From Hofstenia miamia (taxonomy: Eukaryota > Xenacoelomorpha > Acoela): a DNA stretch of 64,000 nt. Shown piece after piece: positions 1-11,700 of this stretch. The position numbers were made by a program, and so were the translations under genes. A model generated the notes under the pieces. It was not told where the DNA came from and searched no databases. It saw nothing but the letters and a program-made list of their open reading frames with translations. The stretch lies in the NCBI GenBank assembly GCA_004352715.1, contig SCFE01000095.1, forward strand, positions 659,877 to 723,876. The letters are read 5' to 3'. How positions within the stretch are numbered: the first letter of the stretch is position 1; every line of letters begins with the position of its first letter.

Positions 1-319
1 CGCACAGTCTTTGATACATTGTCGACGATATCCTGTTTGAATTTCGCTTTGTCAATTTCAGAGAATACAGTTTTCCGTGGAGCTTTCAGGCAGTTTTCAC
101 AGATAAATAGTAGGGAAGGAATGTCTTTAATCATCATAAATACATCGTTGTCGATGTTCGCACATGGAGCATGTATCCAACCTTGATACGTTTCGCAGCA
201 AACCCAGTTGACTTCTGCATCCCCGTGTTCCTTGCAGATGCTGCACGTGCCGTTGTCTGAGGCTGATTTAGAAATAAAATCACCATTTTCATCAATTCCA
301 AAAATTTCTTTTTTGTTTT
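1..319 (-). pseudogene. PHD-finger-like fragment, probably LINE ORF1
   Basis: The minus strand is open from about 319 to the window edge and encodes a C-x2-C pair (CSIC), a second Cys pair region (WVCCETYQ), a G-W-I-H-A-P-C box and a closing C-x2-C (CENC). This is the order of a PHD-type zinc finger. The fourth zinc ligand appears as Tyr (C-x2-Y-x4-H), one base change from Cys, so the finger looks damaged. PHD fingers of this kind are common in the first ORF of CR1/Jockey-like LINEs of invertebrates, and LINE pieces occur elsewhere in the window, so a retrotransposon origin is inferred. A host exon continuing off the left edge is the alternative. No start codon can be fixed. Confidence 0.5.
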
Positions 320-925
320 AATATGATTTTAAATAATAACTTAAATATTTTTAATTGACAATTAAAAAATACATTTTCAAAATTTGTTTTATATTTTTTC
401 ACTTGAAAACTCATTTATGCAACAATAGATTTCTGTTTCTAATATATTTAAGGCGACCGAATGTGCAAATGAATTTAGCAATTGGCTGATTTTGTTAAAA
501 CTAAGTCACTAAGTTGAATGCACAACAGTGCCAAAAGAAAGTAATAATTCATGTTAGTTATAAAATCTGCTTGTAAACATTTTTGCAGCATACTGTACGT
601 TTTGAAGATAATCTTGATAATACCAAATATTACCTCAACTCAGTATGCTTAATAAAATTCGTATTTCAAATATCACCTGCAATATTGCAAAGCTAGTTTT
701 CAAAATGTGGGATTGTATTGAGTAAACTTTATGTTGCAAAAACCAATCAAGTTAAACTAGCAATGCAAACACTAATACCATCTGATATCATTAATCAGGG
801 TAATTGCTTTTTGTTTTATCAATTTAAAATACATTCTTAATTATACACCTTATACTAACATTCGTATCAATTTATTAAAATTTGAGACCATTGGGCATAG
901 ATTGGAATTGTTTTGAATACTACTT
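320..925. other. AT-rich stretch, nothing recognised
   Basis: I see no coding pattern, repeat or RNA gene. It probably belongs to the intron or upstream flank of the plus-strand gene whose exon starts at 3660. Confidence 0.6.
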
Positions 926-933
926 GGAATTAG

Positions 934-1258
934 TAGGGCGACGCAAAGTCAATAAAGTCATATTGCGTTTATGAGTCAATTATCGCTTGTTTGATGTGCC
1001 TGGACAGGTAATTAGTGCAAATAAGCTTATTGTGGCCACTTCGTTAGATCATATAAAGGCATATTTTATCGTTAGAGCAATAAAGTTATATTAAAAGTCA
1101 TATTTGCACCAAAAAATTCAATTGTGAATGTGAATTAATGATATCAAGGTTTTCAGCGATAGTCAAAATGTGGTGCGATATCTTCAAGATAGAATTGACC
1201 AAATGCATGATCTGAAGAAAATTCTGGGTGCAAACGGTGAACAAACTCCTGCTGCAAA
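934..1258 (+). repeat. Internally deleted hAT copy
   Basis: Bases 934-1108 match the left end at 1992-2166 with few changes. Bases 1109-1256 match about 3245-3387 from the transposase C-terminal region. The junction has a short shared GC and implies loss of about 1.08 kb. The copy stops at the single N at 1259. Confidence 0.85.
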
Positions 1259-1259
1259 N

Positions 1260-1991
1260 GGCCAAAGATATAGGCCTAATCCCGGCCTGACCTTGTTTTG
1301 GGTCAATTTTATAATTCCTGACAGCAATATTTTCTTAATTTTTAATTTTTTAGACCAAAGTTGGGTATGTTTCAATTATTGCTCGCAAAAGCAAATGTTC
1401 AGTTTTAACAATCAATTATTGTATTCGTTTTCGCTAGCACTTTTCCTGAATTTTTATTAGCAATTTGATGTTGAAAATCATATTTAAATAATAATTTTTT
1501 CCAATATATTTATTTTGAGTTTTCTCGAATTCATGAATCATTTTTATTAGGTGTGATCATACATGAAATAAAGTATCAATTCACGAAAATATACAAAGCT
1601 ACTGCTTGCCCAAATCCACGATACACTACTACATACATACATAAATATACATACCGCAAGTAAAGGGACAAACAATACGCTTCAATTTCCTATTTGTCAA
1701 GATCTATTCCAATATTAATTGTGAATGCCAAATATGAATTTGTTAAATGATATGCATGTCATATTGTCTTTTTGAAAATCTAGACTATTTCCATTATTTA
1801 TATTTCGAAGATTATTACAAGATTGTTCCTAAAATCGTTTTTAATTTGAATTCTTCCTTTCACACAATTTTTGCTATTAATTTTTCTACTTTAGCTTATT
1901 TTCGATGTAAAGTATGTTTTTGAAAATTACAAATCTTGATCGACACTGTTTTTATTTTCACTTATCTAAATTTCACAGCGGGCATAATTAC
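1260..1991. other. Unassigned sequence between two hAT copies
   Basis: AT-rich sequence with no recognisable gene. It begins right after a single N with GC-richer bases (GGCCTAATCCCGGCC) and ends at the second hAT left terminus. It may have been brought in by a scaffold join. Confidence 0.5.
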
Positions 1992-2179
1992 TAGGGCGGC
2001 GCAAAGACAATAAATTCATATTGCGTTTATGAGTCAATTATCCCTTGTTTGATGTGCCTGGAGAGGTAATTAGTGCAAATAAGCTTATTGTGGCCACTTC
2101 GTTAGATAATATAGGGGCATATTTTATCGTTAGAGCAATAAAGTTATATTAAAAGTCATATTTGCCTTTTAAGAGAAAA

Positions 2180-3533
2180 ATGCCTAAGAAAGCTTTAACG
2201 CAAGCTGAAAAAGCACAAGATGCACAACGAAAATATCCCAGCGAGTTCAAAATAGTTGCTGGAAAGACACTGGTATGCAAGTTATGCAATTGCGAAGTTT
2301 CCTGCAATAAAGCCTATTTATATGAACAACATAGAAAAACAGATGGACACATGAAAAAATCAGCAAACTTTCAACAACTATCACAGTGCAGCTTAGATTT
2401 TTCAACAGATCATTTTGATGAAGATTTCGTGGAGTTGTGCTTGACTGCAAATATTCCATTTCATCGAGTTAACAAAATGCAAAGTTTCTTCGAGAAACAT
2501 ATGAAAAGAAAACTGCCAAGTGAGACAATATGTCGCCGAAAATAAACTCAAACAAATTAAGGGCGATATGAAAGGAGAGAAAGTGTTCATTATTGTGGAC
2601 GAAACCCAGATATCAATGAAAAAATATGTTCATGTATTTCTCGGGAAAATATCAGATTTCTCAAAACCAGCCTTAGTTGAAGTTGCTGTCGTTGCAGATG
2701 CAAATTCACAAACCATTGCAAGGCTTATTGATGATGTGTTGCGTCAGTTTGAAATTCCGAGAGATGATTTTTTGCTATGCTTATCCGACGCTGCAGCATA
2801 TATGAAAGCTGCATTGAAAATTCTTCGGGAAATGTACCCTAATTTGCATCATTTGACTTGTATGTGCCATCTTCTCCACAATGTTGCGATGATGATTAAA
2901 GCTGAATTTTCACCAATCAATGATTTGATATCGGCAGTAAAAAGTTCAGTTGTGAAAAATCGAGAAAGACGGTCACAATTCAGCAGCATCGGGGTCCCCC
3001 CAGAGCCGGTACAAACCAGATGGGGTACATGGATTGAGGCCGCTCTTTGGTATGGTTCAAACTGGAGTGCAGTCAAGGATATTGTATGCAATTTTGCAGG
3101 GGAAGGGATAATTGTTACAAAGGCAATTGCGGCGGTATCATCACCAGAAATACCCAACATGCTTACCAAAATCTGTCGAATGTATTCTGGACTACCTGCC
3201 CTTATCAAGAACTTGGAGCGAGATGACTGTACGATTGTAGAAGGGCACCAAAAAATTCAATTGTGGATTAATGATATCAAGGTTTTCAGCGATAGTCAAA
3301 ATGTGGTGCGATATCTTCAAGATAGAATTGACCAAATGCATGATCTGAAGAAAATTCTGGGTGCAAACGGTGAACAAACTCCTGCTGTTTATGCAAAACT
3401 TCAAAACTGCCCAGCTTCAGATGCAGTTATTGAGCGATCTTTTTCAAAATTAAGCAAGATTTTGGAGAAGGATCGTCATTTCAGTGATGAAAATGTTAAA
3501 TTTTATGTTATTGGATACGTGAATAATTTATAA
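2180..3533 (+). pseudogene. hAT transposase, CGGBP1-like zinc finger, frameshifted
   Basis: Two reading frames together resemble a compact hAT transposase. The first (ATG 2180 to stop 2545) has a BED/CGGBP1-like zinc finger, C-x2-C (CKLC) with downstream H...H (EQHRKTDGH), for DNA binding. The second (about 2520-3533) has the first catalytic Asp (IVDET), a second acidic site followed by a Cys-His pair (LSDAAAYM ... CMCHLLH) and the C-terminal dimerisation motif (VIERSFSKL). The frames are joined by a single +1 shift between about 2505 and 2545, where both overlap, so the gene is probably dead unless the shift is an assembly error. The product would cut and paste elements ending in TAGGGCGGC. 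Confidence 0.85.
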
Positions 3534-3659
3534 TTTTTCTTGTTCCAATTTTTTTAAAGTCATATTTTAGGTCATATTAAGCTCTTTTTCAGACATATTA
3601 TAGGCTCCTAAAATTCTTTTTTAAGGTCATATTTTGGGCCGCCCTAGGAATTAGATTAG

Positions 3660-6600
3660 GAATTGTCACCCCAATACGGTACCCAATTTGTGCTGGATTT
3701 TAAGGATGGTTGGCATTGGTAAGTACTTAAACCACTGAAAAATATGGTAAGAAAAGTGATTTCAACACAACGTGATCTTCTAAGTTACCTCACTGCTAAT
3801 TTTAATAAAATTACCTTAGCGAGACATTCACAGATTCATTGTAAAATTGCAACAATGCTGGTTGTACATTGTTTTTAGTTAATTTCAAAGAATATCAAAT
3901 TGTACTATATATTGTCAGGAACTTCTTGATTTCTCCTTAAAGTGTTGCTCGAAGTGTCTTCTAACAGATTGTAAAAGAATTTCGTTAATTGTAAATTTCA
4001 TGATTTATACTTTGTATTTCTCCTTTAGTGAAAATGAATGACACACGGGAGACATGAATCAAAGAATACATTTTATGTGGGTGGAACACATTTATATTTT
4101 TGCCACATTGAAGTTATTAAAAATTTAACCTATTTCTTAATTGTTTTATATTGACAGCTATCCGAAATACAACCCAGGTGGCCGGCTAAAGTTTTCCGAT
4201 TTTACGGTAAAGCAGTTCGCACAAGTGGTGTTTTATTAAAACAGTTAGAATTCAATATGGAGCAATAGAAAATAACTTTGTAATTAAATGTATTGGATGA
4301 AATTTGTGGAAATCTGCCTCCGTCAGGGCTAGACGAAACCACTGAATACATTCAGACACGTTACTGCACTTATAGGTGTAAAATATTTGAGCGACAGATC
4401 AATGAAACTGATATACATTATATAATTAAGGAATTTTGCACTATTAAAATACCCTTCCTTACATATATCATCATTCAGAAAATTTGTTAATTATGCAATT
4501 AATTACGTGTACATATTACGTAGGTGTTTAGTCACCATTGTTAAAGACTAGAAGGTATTATATTGTTATAAGGATTTGTTCATATATTTATTATAATATT
4601 TTAAAGAATTAAAATACTTCAATAAGTATGTGAAAATCACAGTAAATTTTAATAAATAAAAATAATTTCGGAAACAGTGTAATTACTTACGCCTGCATCC
4701 TTCACTATAAAGACAAACATCAATTACTTTAATGTACAAATAATGCAAAAATTCATAACGCATGCTATCTAAAATTTCCCTAATAGTTCTTCTAAATCCA
4801 GTGGAGACTGTATGGCTAAATATAATTTAAATAAATTGGTATCAAAAACACTGCGATATAAATAACTATAATTCCGGATATGAGTCCAAAACTTTATTGA
4901 CAAACAACTTGGCAAATATTGGTAAAATTTAACATAAAATTGCAAGCATTTGTTTACTTTCAACAAAAAATGTTACGTTCTTATGTTTTCATGCTCTTCT
5001 CCAGAATAAGCGTTCAAGAAGATTACCTTTAAGAAAATTGACAATAAATATTATTTCTCAGCTAAAGAATCGGTAGTTCTAATATGAATTTATTTAGGAC
5101 GCATATTTATAGTATACTATAACATTTGTAGTTAGTAAAAAATTAAAATTTTAACTATTGTGAAATGCTATGTATTTCAAAATAGCTATCATCAACATTT
5201 ATAATTTGAAGATTCGCCTCCACTCCAGCCAAGACGTTTACCTTCAAAACTACTTTGAAATTTTAGGGATAACATAATTATCAATACATTATTGTTATGA
5301 AATCGTTGAACTTAAGCAACCATTGGTAGATGCTGAAGGAGCTTTCCATGTATCAACTCAACTACTTAATGACATTTTGTTCAGGCCAATACTAAAATAC
5401 AGGCGTGTTCAAAAGTCTATGGTCAAATAATATTCTTTAATGTTTGCGGAAAACATTCAGTGTCAAAATCGTACATACTAGCTATGCATAAGCTTCTAAA
5501 ACCAGACGTGCACATATGTGCTTCCATGCAGACAGAGTAAGTGAGTGCATATGTATACTTTCTTAATCTGTTTAGCATACTTGCGTCCACATACACTGAG
5601 ATTGTGAATGCATGCTGTTTGAATCTGAGTCAGAACGCAATATGTGCGTTTCTATGTAAAGCAATCATAAAATTATTATTCACAGATGTAACAAGACTCC
5701 CTTTGTGATTAGGGATCGTCGAGTACGAAATAAACAGGAGGTGAACGCAAACACTTGTTTAGTGAGACTGCAGGCCCAAAACCGCAAAGCATTGTTATTG
5801 TTATTGATGCTTTAATAATTATTAGTCACTTTACTTTACTTGGTATGCCGAACAAGTGCTGTGTATATAAGTGCAGATCCAATTATAAAAATTCGCCATA
5901 TATATTTGCCAGCATATAGATTTCCAAATGACACAATTGAAAGAGATGCATGGTTATCAAGAATTCCCCAACGAATTAAAATTTCAAAACATACAGTTAT
6001 TTGCAAAAAGCACTGGCCAGAAGGATTCCCCACTACAAAAGTCAATGGAAAGGAGCGGCCAAGTAAGCCACCAGAGATATTCAAAGGAACAGGAGCCTCA
6101 TCAATAAGCTATCCAAATCCAATTNTCCATATGTGCCAGCATATAGATTTCCAAATGATATAATTGAAAGAGATGCATGGTTATCAAGAATTCCTCAATG
6201 AATTAAAATTACAAAACATACAGTTATTTGAAAAAGCACTGGCCAGAAGGATTCTCCACTACAAAAGTCAATGGAAAGGAGCGGCCAAGTAAGCCACCAG
6301 AGATATTCAAAGGAACAGGAGCCTCATCAATAAGCTATCCAAATCCAATTGTTTTGCGAGAAGTTACCAAACGTGGTGTCATTAACCGAAACATTATACC
6401 GGTTTAAAAAGTTGCATAACTTCCTATTGCATTGAACAAATTTATACATAACGTACGTTCTATGAAATTATTAAAATTTGCGACTTTTTATAGGATGAAA
6501 TTGACGAGTTTCGTGCCATGGATTCCTTTACATTTGATTCATTTAATCCTCATAAAGTTGCAGCTTTGGTATCAACACTTAATGGAAGGATTTGTTTGTA

Positions 6601-6794
6601 TCAAATTGTCTTGTATAAACGGTTTGGAAAATTCCCAAGTTTTGGAAGTTTTGATAGCGTTTTTGGAGCGTTTGGTTATGCCAGCTAATCACCCTTACTC
6701 TTCCCTAATAATACGATTTGCTCTAGGTAATACTTTTCCTGGCATATGTGGTACACACTTTGAATATATCTCAATTTTAATTACCTAATATATA

Positions 6795-6856
<62 letters not shown>

Positions 6857-8628
6857 CAAAATTCTGCATTAATGCGTTTGATACAAGTAATTTTGAGATT
6901 TATTCATGCTGTTGCATAGAAATATATGCAAGTTCCAAAGGTGCATATAAATACCTTCAAGCCAACTTCTTTCTTCTTCCTACTACAAGAAAATTACAGG
7001 AACTGTTATCACCAATCATTTCGTAAAGATTTTCATTATGCATGTATGTATTAAAACGTAGCTGAGAATGATCGCATTATGAATTTACAGTACTTTGGTT
7101 TATACTGTATTTGTTCAGCCATCACAGTATAACGTCGTTTTTATTTTGTTTGATGAAGTTTATATTAAACCTAGTTGGCAATTTCGGGGTGGACACGTAT
7201 TTGGTAGAGCAGTTGATAAAACCGAGTGCATTGGCAATATTTTCAAAAGCTAAGGATGATTTACGCTGCACAAAACGGCTAATTCGAATTTTTGAAGTAG
7301 TATTCAATTCATATTACAAGGACGAATTAAATATACCAACCATCTGTTTGAAATCTATGGCGTATATTTTTCTTAAAGGTGTTATGAAGGCTAAATTAGA
7401 TTCTTCACAAGAAAATTGCTGTCGAAAAATGTCAAAATTTTGAAAATTATAGTTATAAATTTTACTATTTAGTTGTGAATTAATTATAAGTACACTTTAT
7501 AAAATATACCATAAATTTCTATAAAACTGAAAATTTACGAGAATGCATATTTGTAGAAACAATATGTATTTATATTTAACAAAAACGGTCTATGCTACGT
7601 AATTAACATTACTTCTTTGCGTTTTTGGGCCTGCAGTCTCACTACACGAGTGTTTGTGTTCACCCCTGTTTATTTCGTACTCCACGTTAGGGATGACACA
7701 GCAAGATAACAAAACCATTGCAAGTGATCAGGTCTGTCTTGCCAAGTCCTCAGGCGCCCAAAGACACTGTTCAATATGATACCAAGGATATTATAAGAAG
7801 GTGAGTGTCTCTTGTCAGTGTGTTCACTCACAAATTCAGTATAATAGAAAAATTCAAAATGATGGCTCCAAAGGCTTAGAAAAAAATCATGATTATTGAT
7901 GCAGCCAAATAGAAGTTGCTGTGGTGCAATATACAACTGAATGCTTGAGGAGAGAAAACACTTTTTGCAGTTCCACATTAAGTTACTGGTAAGAAGAAAA
8001 GATGGGCCTACTCCATATAATTCTGCATTTACAAAGAAGAAGGTCAAACACTTACTATCAGAATGAATTCACAATTCTGCACAACTGGCATGATTATAGT
8101 GCACACCTCAACCCCATTAATAATCTTTGAAACACTATAAAAGTCAACTAGAGAAATTTAGCAAAGTTAATTAATTCAAAGCTCACATTACGCAGTGTTA
8201 GTGCCTCGATGCTACTTCACAATATTGTCAATAGATTCTGGGTTGCACCAATGGTTTCTGTGTAAAAAATGTCATCTTATAGTGTTATTTGTATTGCGCT
8301 ACAATGGTTTTTAGTTCTTTTTATAGCTGAAAAAAACTGACCTTGTTTGTACGTTTGTGCTTTTAGTTCAATCTAGATCAACAAATGTTCAATTTGGTAA
8401 AGTGAATGAAAATATCTGATTTTATAGATATATATGACTGCATGCAACTCATGCAGTTTCATATTAGATGTTGTTTTTCAGGTTGTTGCAATACCAAGAA
8501 ATCTGGCCAATTTCGAAAAACATGTTTACAAACTTTTGCCCAGTCTGCATAATGACATTTTCCCAAATATAAGATATTCAGAGCTAACCTGCAAGCAAAT
8601 TTTGTTATATAGTTTTTTTAGATCATGA
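3660..8628 (+). CDS. 3' end of a host gene of unknown function (three exons)
   Basis: Three plus-strand segments have coding character and join in phase. Exon A, 3660-3718, lies between an AG and GTAAGT and begins ELSPQYGTQFVLDF. Exon B, 4158-4206, follows TTGACAG and ends at GTAAAG; it encodes YPKYNPGGRLKFSDFT. The terminal exon, 8482-8628, follows an excellent acceptor (GTTTTTCAG) and ends with TGA, finishing YSFFRS. Exon A ends with two codon bases, exon B begins with one and ends in phase 0, and the terminal exon is open in phase 0. AATAAA at 8661 lies 32 bp after the stop. Upstream exons are outside the window or unseen. The P element lies in the last intron. I do not recognise the protein; exon B to terminal exon is the least certain join. 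Confidence 0.5.
4207..5708. other. Intronic AT-rich stretch
   Basis: No clear gene. Two short open stretches (4293-4490 and about 5290-5434) look mildly coding but have no convincing splice sites or family resemblance. A fragment at 5392-5420 resembles the outer end of a Tc1/mariner repeat (TACAGGCGTGTTC), without a partner. Confidence 0.5.
5845..7443 (+). pseudogene. THAP/P-type transposase, degraded
   Basis: ATG at 5845 opens a THAP zinc finger (MPNKCCVYKCRSNYK). After a +1 shift near 5895 the next frame carries YRFPNDTIERDAWLSRIP and then the C-x2-H pair (ICKKHW), completing the C2CH ligands. 6494-6690 is open (DEIDEFRAMDSFTFDSF...) and resembles the linker before the catalytic core. 7128-7253 encodes LFDEVYIKPSWQFRGG, which fits the first catalytic Asp region of P transposases. 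7240-7443 is a further open piece. Several stops and shifts make it non-functional. The repeated THAP part (5897-6124 against 6126-6350) probably reflects an assembly join. Confidence 0.8.
6799..6854. repeat. (TA)n microsatellite
   Basis: About 28 TA units inside the P element. Confidence 0.95.
7695..8265 (+). pseudogene. Tc1-like transposase relic
   Basis: Stop-ridden plus-strand sequence retains Tc1-type fragments: an N-terminal piece near 7690-7790 and, at about 8086-8143, a recognisable end of the catalytic core (SAHLNPINNL then NTIK, compare SPDLNPIENLW). The sequence left of the P element (about 5680-5708) probably continues this relic, since removing the P element and one TTAGGGAT joins the two parts. 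It sits in the last intron of the plus-strand host gene. Confidence 0.5.
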
Positions 8629-8660
8629 CAAATTCGTAGCACTATTTTGAAATGTGTTGA

Positions 8661-8666
8661 AATAAA
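8661..8666 (+). terminator. Poly(A) signal of the plus-strand host gene
   Basis: AATAAA lies 32 bp after the TGA at 8628. The cleavage site would fall close to the minus-strand HSF poly(A) signal. Confidence 0.6.
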
Positions 8667-8694
8667 AAAGAAATTGAGTCAATACTTTGACAAC

Positions 8695-8700
8695 TTTATT
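8695..8700 (-). terminator. Poly(A) signal of the HSF gene
   Basis: On the minus strand this reads AATAAA, 86 bp after the HSF stop codon at 8787-8789. It lies about 30 bp from the opposing poly(A) signal. Confidence 0.7.
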
Positions 8701-8786
8701 TATCTATCTAGACATTGTGTTATATAAATGACAAGCACTTTGAAAAATTGAAATAATTCTAGAGGGTCAAGTGAGTTTCCAAAATT

Positions 8787-11700
8787 CTATACCCAATGAA
8801 AATACTTAAAAAGCTTATCTGAAACATTGCCTACAAAAATGATTTAGAAAGAAATATAATGTAAAAATGTAAAAAAATACATACGCTGTTCATTGGATGT
8901 ATTATTAAAGTTGAGTTCATCAAAGAATGTGTTGGAAGGATTCTGATTGTAGCCCATAATTTGCATGTTCTCTAAAATTTATAAATTTTATAAACCGTTT
9001 TTCTACAAAATGTGTATAATTACAAAATTAATTACAAAATACATTCATGACAAAAAATGAAATAAACGAGGAGTTTATTCCAATTGACATTTGTTTCAAG
9101 TTTGAGGTAGAACCAATTTTTGACTATTTGTAGTTGAGTAATACAGACGTCTTGAGATTTAAATTCAACAACTATAGTGGTAGTACAAAAATACCTAAAT
9201 CCTCTCCTGCATTGGGTGAATGTAGCGGATTCTGCTCATTATCGGGATCTAAGATCGGCAACGTGCATGACAAAGACGTGTTTTGATTCTGCATCTAAAA
9301 ACAACTCTTAATAAATTTCACAGAAATAGCGTCAGAGGAAATATTTATATTAAAAGCTCCACAATTTGGCATAAACGTCAGGAATCGATACTTAAATAAT
9401 AAATTTTGTAAATTGTACTAATTTATTTCTCTAAAATTTATTAGCACATGAAAAAGTAAATTGAAAAAATAGAGAAAATTTCAGCTTAAATCGAAATGGC
9501 AAAATAATGAATTTTCGGATTATGACAATTCAATCATTTAAACAAGAGCATATGAACTAAGTGTATAAATATTTTCCTAAATATTGTCAGTCAACAAATA
9601 TTTCACTCAAATCGTTGGAAATGTTTATAAGAATAAATGTACAACTTCAATTCTCCAATCCTCTTTGTAATTTCAGTGTGATTCCAATGATCTTATTAAC
9701 CAATTAGCTGTAGATTTTCGCATTCAGCTGTTTTTAAAATTAGGTTTGGAATATCACCCATATTAGATGATTCGTATACAGGGTGTTCAATAATAACCGT
9801 TACAAAGTTTTTAGCTTATATTTTAATAGAAAAATGAAAAATTTGTAATTACATTAATAGAAATGTATAAAGTAATAATATGTCAACGAAAATATCCAAT
9901 ATTTATTCAATATAACCGCCATTGGCATCCACAACTTTCTGCAAACGTTTGGAGAATGCTTCACATGAGTCACGAATAACTTTTTGGGGTATTTTATCCC
10001 ATTCCTTCCTCAATTTCTTTTTCAAAGCGTCCAAACTGGTGTGGTGTGTAGCTGAGACTTTGTTCTCCAAGATTGACCAGATTGCAAAGTCCAGCGGGTT
10101 CAAATCTGGAGATGATGAAGGCCATTCTTCCTTCGATATGAAAGCAGGCACATTCTCTGCTAGCCATTCCTGTGTCTTTTTGGCTCCATGAGCAGGAGCA
10201 GAGTCTTGCTGGAATGACCAACGTCTCTTTTTGAAGTGTTTTCGCGCCCAAGGCAACAATGCTGACTCAAGAATGGACGTGCGATAATTTTCTTGGTTCA
10301 ACTTGGCTCCTTCATCCACGAAAAGGAGGGGACTTTTTCCATCAGCCGTTACAGCGGCCCAAACCATGACAGACTTGGCACCTTGCCTCCGAGTGACCAC
10401 CCGATCCTTGACCTCACCCATACGTGACCAAATCCGATCATTTTGGACATTAACGTGTTGTTGGACATCGAATTTTTTTTCGTCACTGAAAACCAGGTTC
10501 GGAAGCGTGCCAGCATTGATGCGAGATAAGATGAGATCTGCTCTTTGAGCTCGTTTCTCAATTGAACTTGCAGATAACAGGTGCTTCTTCTGGTGTTTGT
10601 AAGGAGATGTTTGGAGGTCACTGTGGAGTATCGTAGACATCGTTCCGACTGACACTTTGGCCTCTTTCGCGAGATTTCTTAGGGATCTCTTTGGATTCCT
10701 CCTTAGCTTCTCCTTGGTTGATTTTAACAGTTTTTTGGTTCTGGCAGAACGAGGCCGACCTTGACCAGGTTCATTAACAATGTCACCAGTTGATTCGAAC
10801 CGTTTAAGTGTTCGCCAGACCAACATTCTGTTGATCCTTAAGGTCTTTGCTATGTCAGGTGCTGTCTTCCCAGATTTGAATAGCTCTACAATGGCGGCTC
10901 TTTTCTGTAAATCTTGCGGCATATTTATCAAAACTTAAGTTTAGGTACTATCTTAGATTTATGCACCTGGAAATCATAGAAAATGTCTAAAATCTGATAA
11001 ATATTTGAAAAATAAAACTTTTGTAACAGTAAATATTGAACACCCTGTATATGCATTTAGCTTAGCGTTCTTCTGTAGTACGCCTTAGTTCATTTTAATG
11101 ACGGAATCTACATTTATGTGAACGCAAAATAAATAAACAAAAGGAAATAGGAAATTTTTCATTTATTTGAACTACTTTTACCTAAATATTATCACTTTAA
11201 TTTCTTAAATAAAAATATATTCCATATTTTACTTAACACTAAAATGTAACAAGTGTACCAGTCGACAGATTGAACAGTGCGTAATACCATGATCGGTATC
11301 AACTTCAGTTGCGCATCTCCCACTTTGGCCAACCAAGGCTACTGACGGGTGGTAACTTAGTGAGCGTCAGCTGCAACAAAGAAACCAACTTGACACAGCA
11401 AAGCTGCCTCACACAAAGCGCATTCAGCGCTGGCACTCGACCTATCTCATATTCCAGAAGAAAGAGTTATCCGTAACAAGACTGCCCCATTAACGCACTC
11501 ATACTGAGCAACATTGGGCAGTCTTGCTCGCTGTTTCCACTCTGCCGCCTTCACGACCGTCGCGGCCACCATGTGCACAGAGTACACATGAACACACCCT
11601 CTTGTACCCTGCTGCTTAACGTCCTGCTGTGGGTACGAAGATTCGTACAGCGACGCAACCCTTCAGCATTAGCGTTACCCAGGAACCCGCGTGAAACCCG

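Larger units (their letters stand above)
934..3646 (+). mobile_element. hAT-superfamily element with 8-bp TSD
   Basis: The left end at 934 (TAGGGCGACG) and right end at 3646 (...GCCGCCCTA) are inverted copies. They are flanked by a perfect 8-bp duplication, GGAATTAG, at 926-933 and 3647-3654, as expected for hAT insertion. Inside are two partial copies. 934-1258 is an internally deleted copy, in which the left end is joined to sequence matching about 3245-3387. A second left end begins at 1992 and leads into the transposase. They are separated by a single N (1259) and 732 bp of unrelated sequence (1260-1991). The duplication pairs the outermost ends, so the interior is either a natural rearrangement or an assembly mistake. 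The right end lies 13 bp from a probable host splice acceptor. Confidence 0.85.
5717..7686 (+). mobile_element. P-element-superfamily (THAP) transposon with 8-bp TSD
   Basis: Inverted terminal repeats of about 70 bp lie at 5717-5788 and 7613-7686; the ends read CGTCGAGTACGAAATAAAC and CGTGGAGTACGAAATAAAC. A perfect 8-bp duplication, TTAGGGAT, flanks them at 5709-5716 and 7687-7694. Eight-base duplications and a THAP-domain transposase are the hallmarks of P elements. The 1,970-bp body holds a degraded transposase, a duplicated 228-bp block with a single N between copies (6125) and a (TA)n array at 6799-6854. It has inserted into an older Tc1-like relic. Confidence 0.88.

Noticed and set aside
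4293-4490. 65-codon plus-strand ORF after exon B
   Set aside because: No credible acceptor in frame and no similarity; left as intron.
7670-8047. 125-codon minus-strand ORF
   Set aside because: It is the antisense shadow of the Tc1-like relic.
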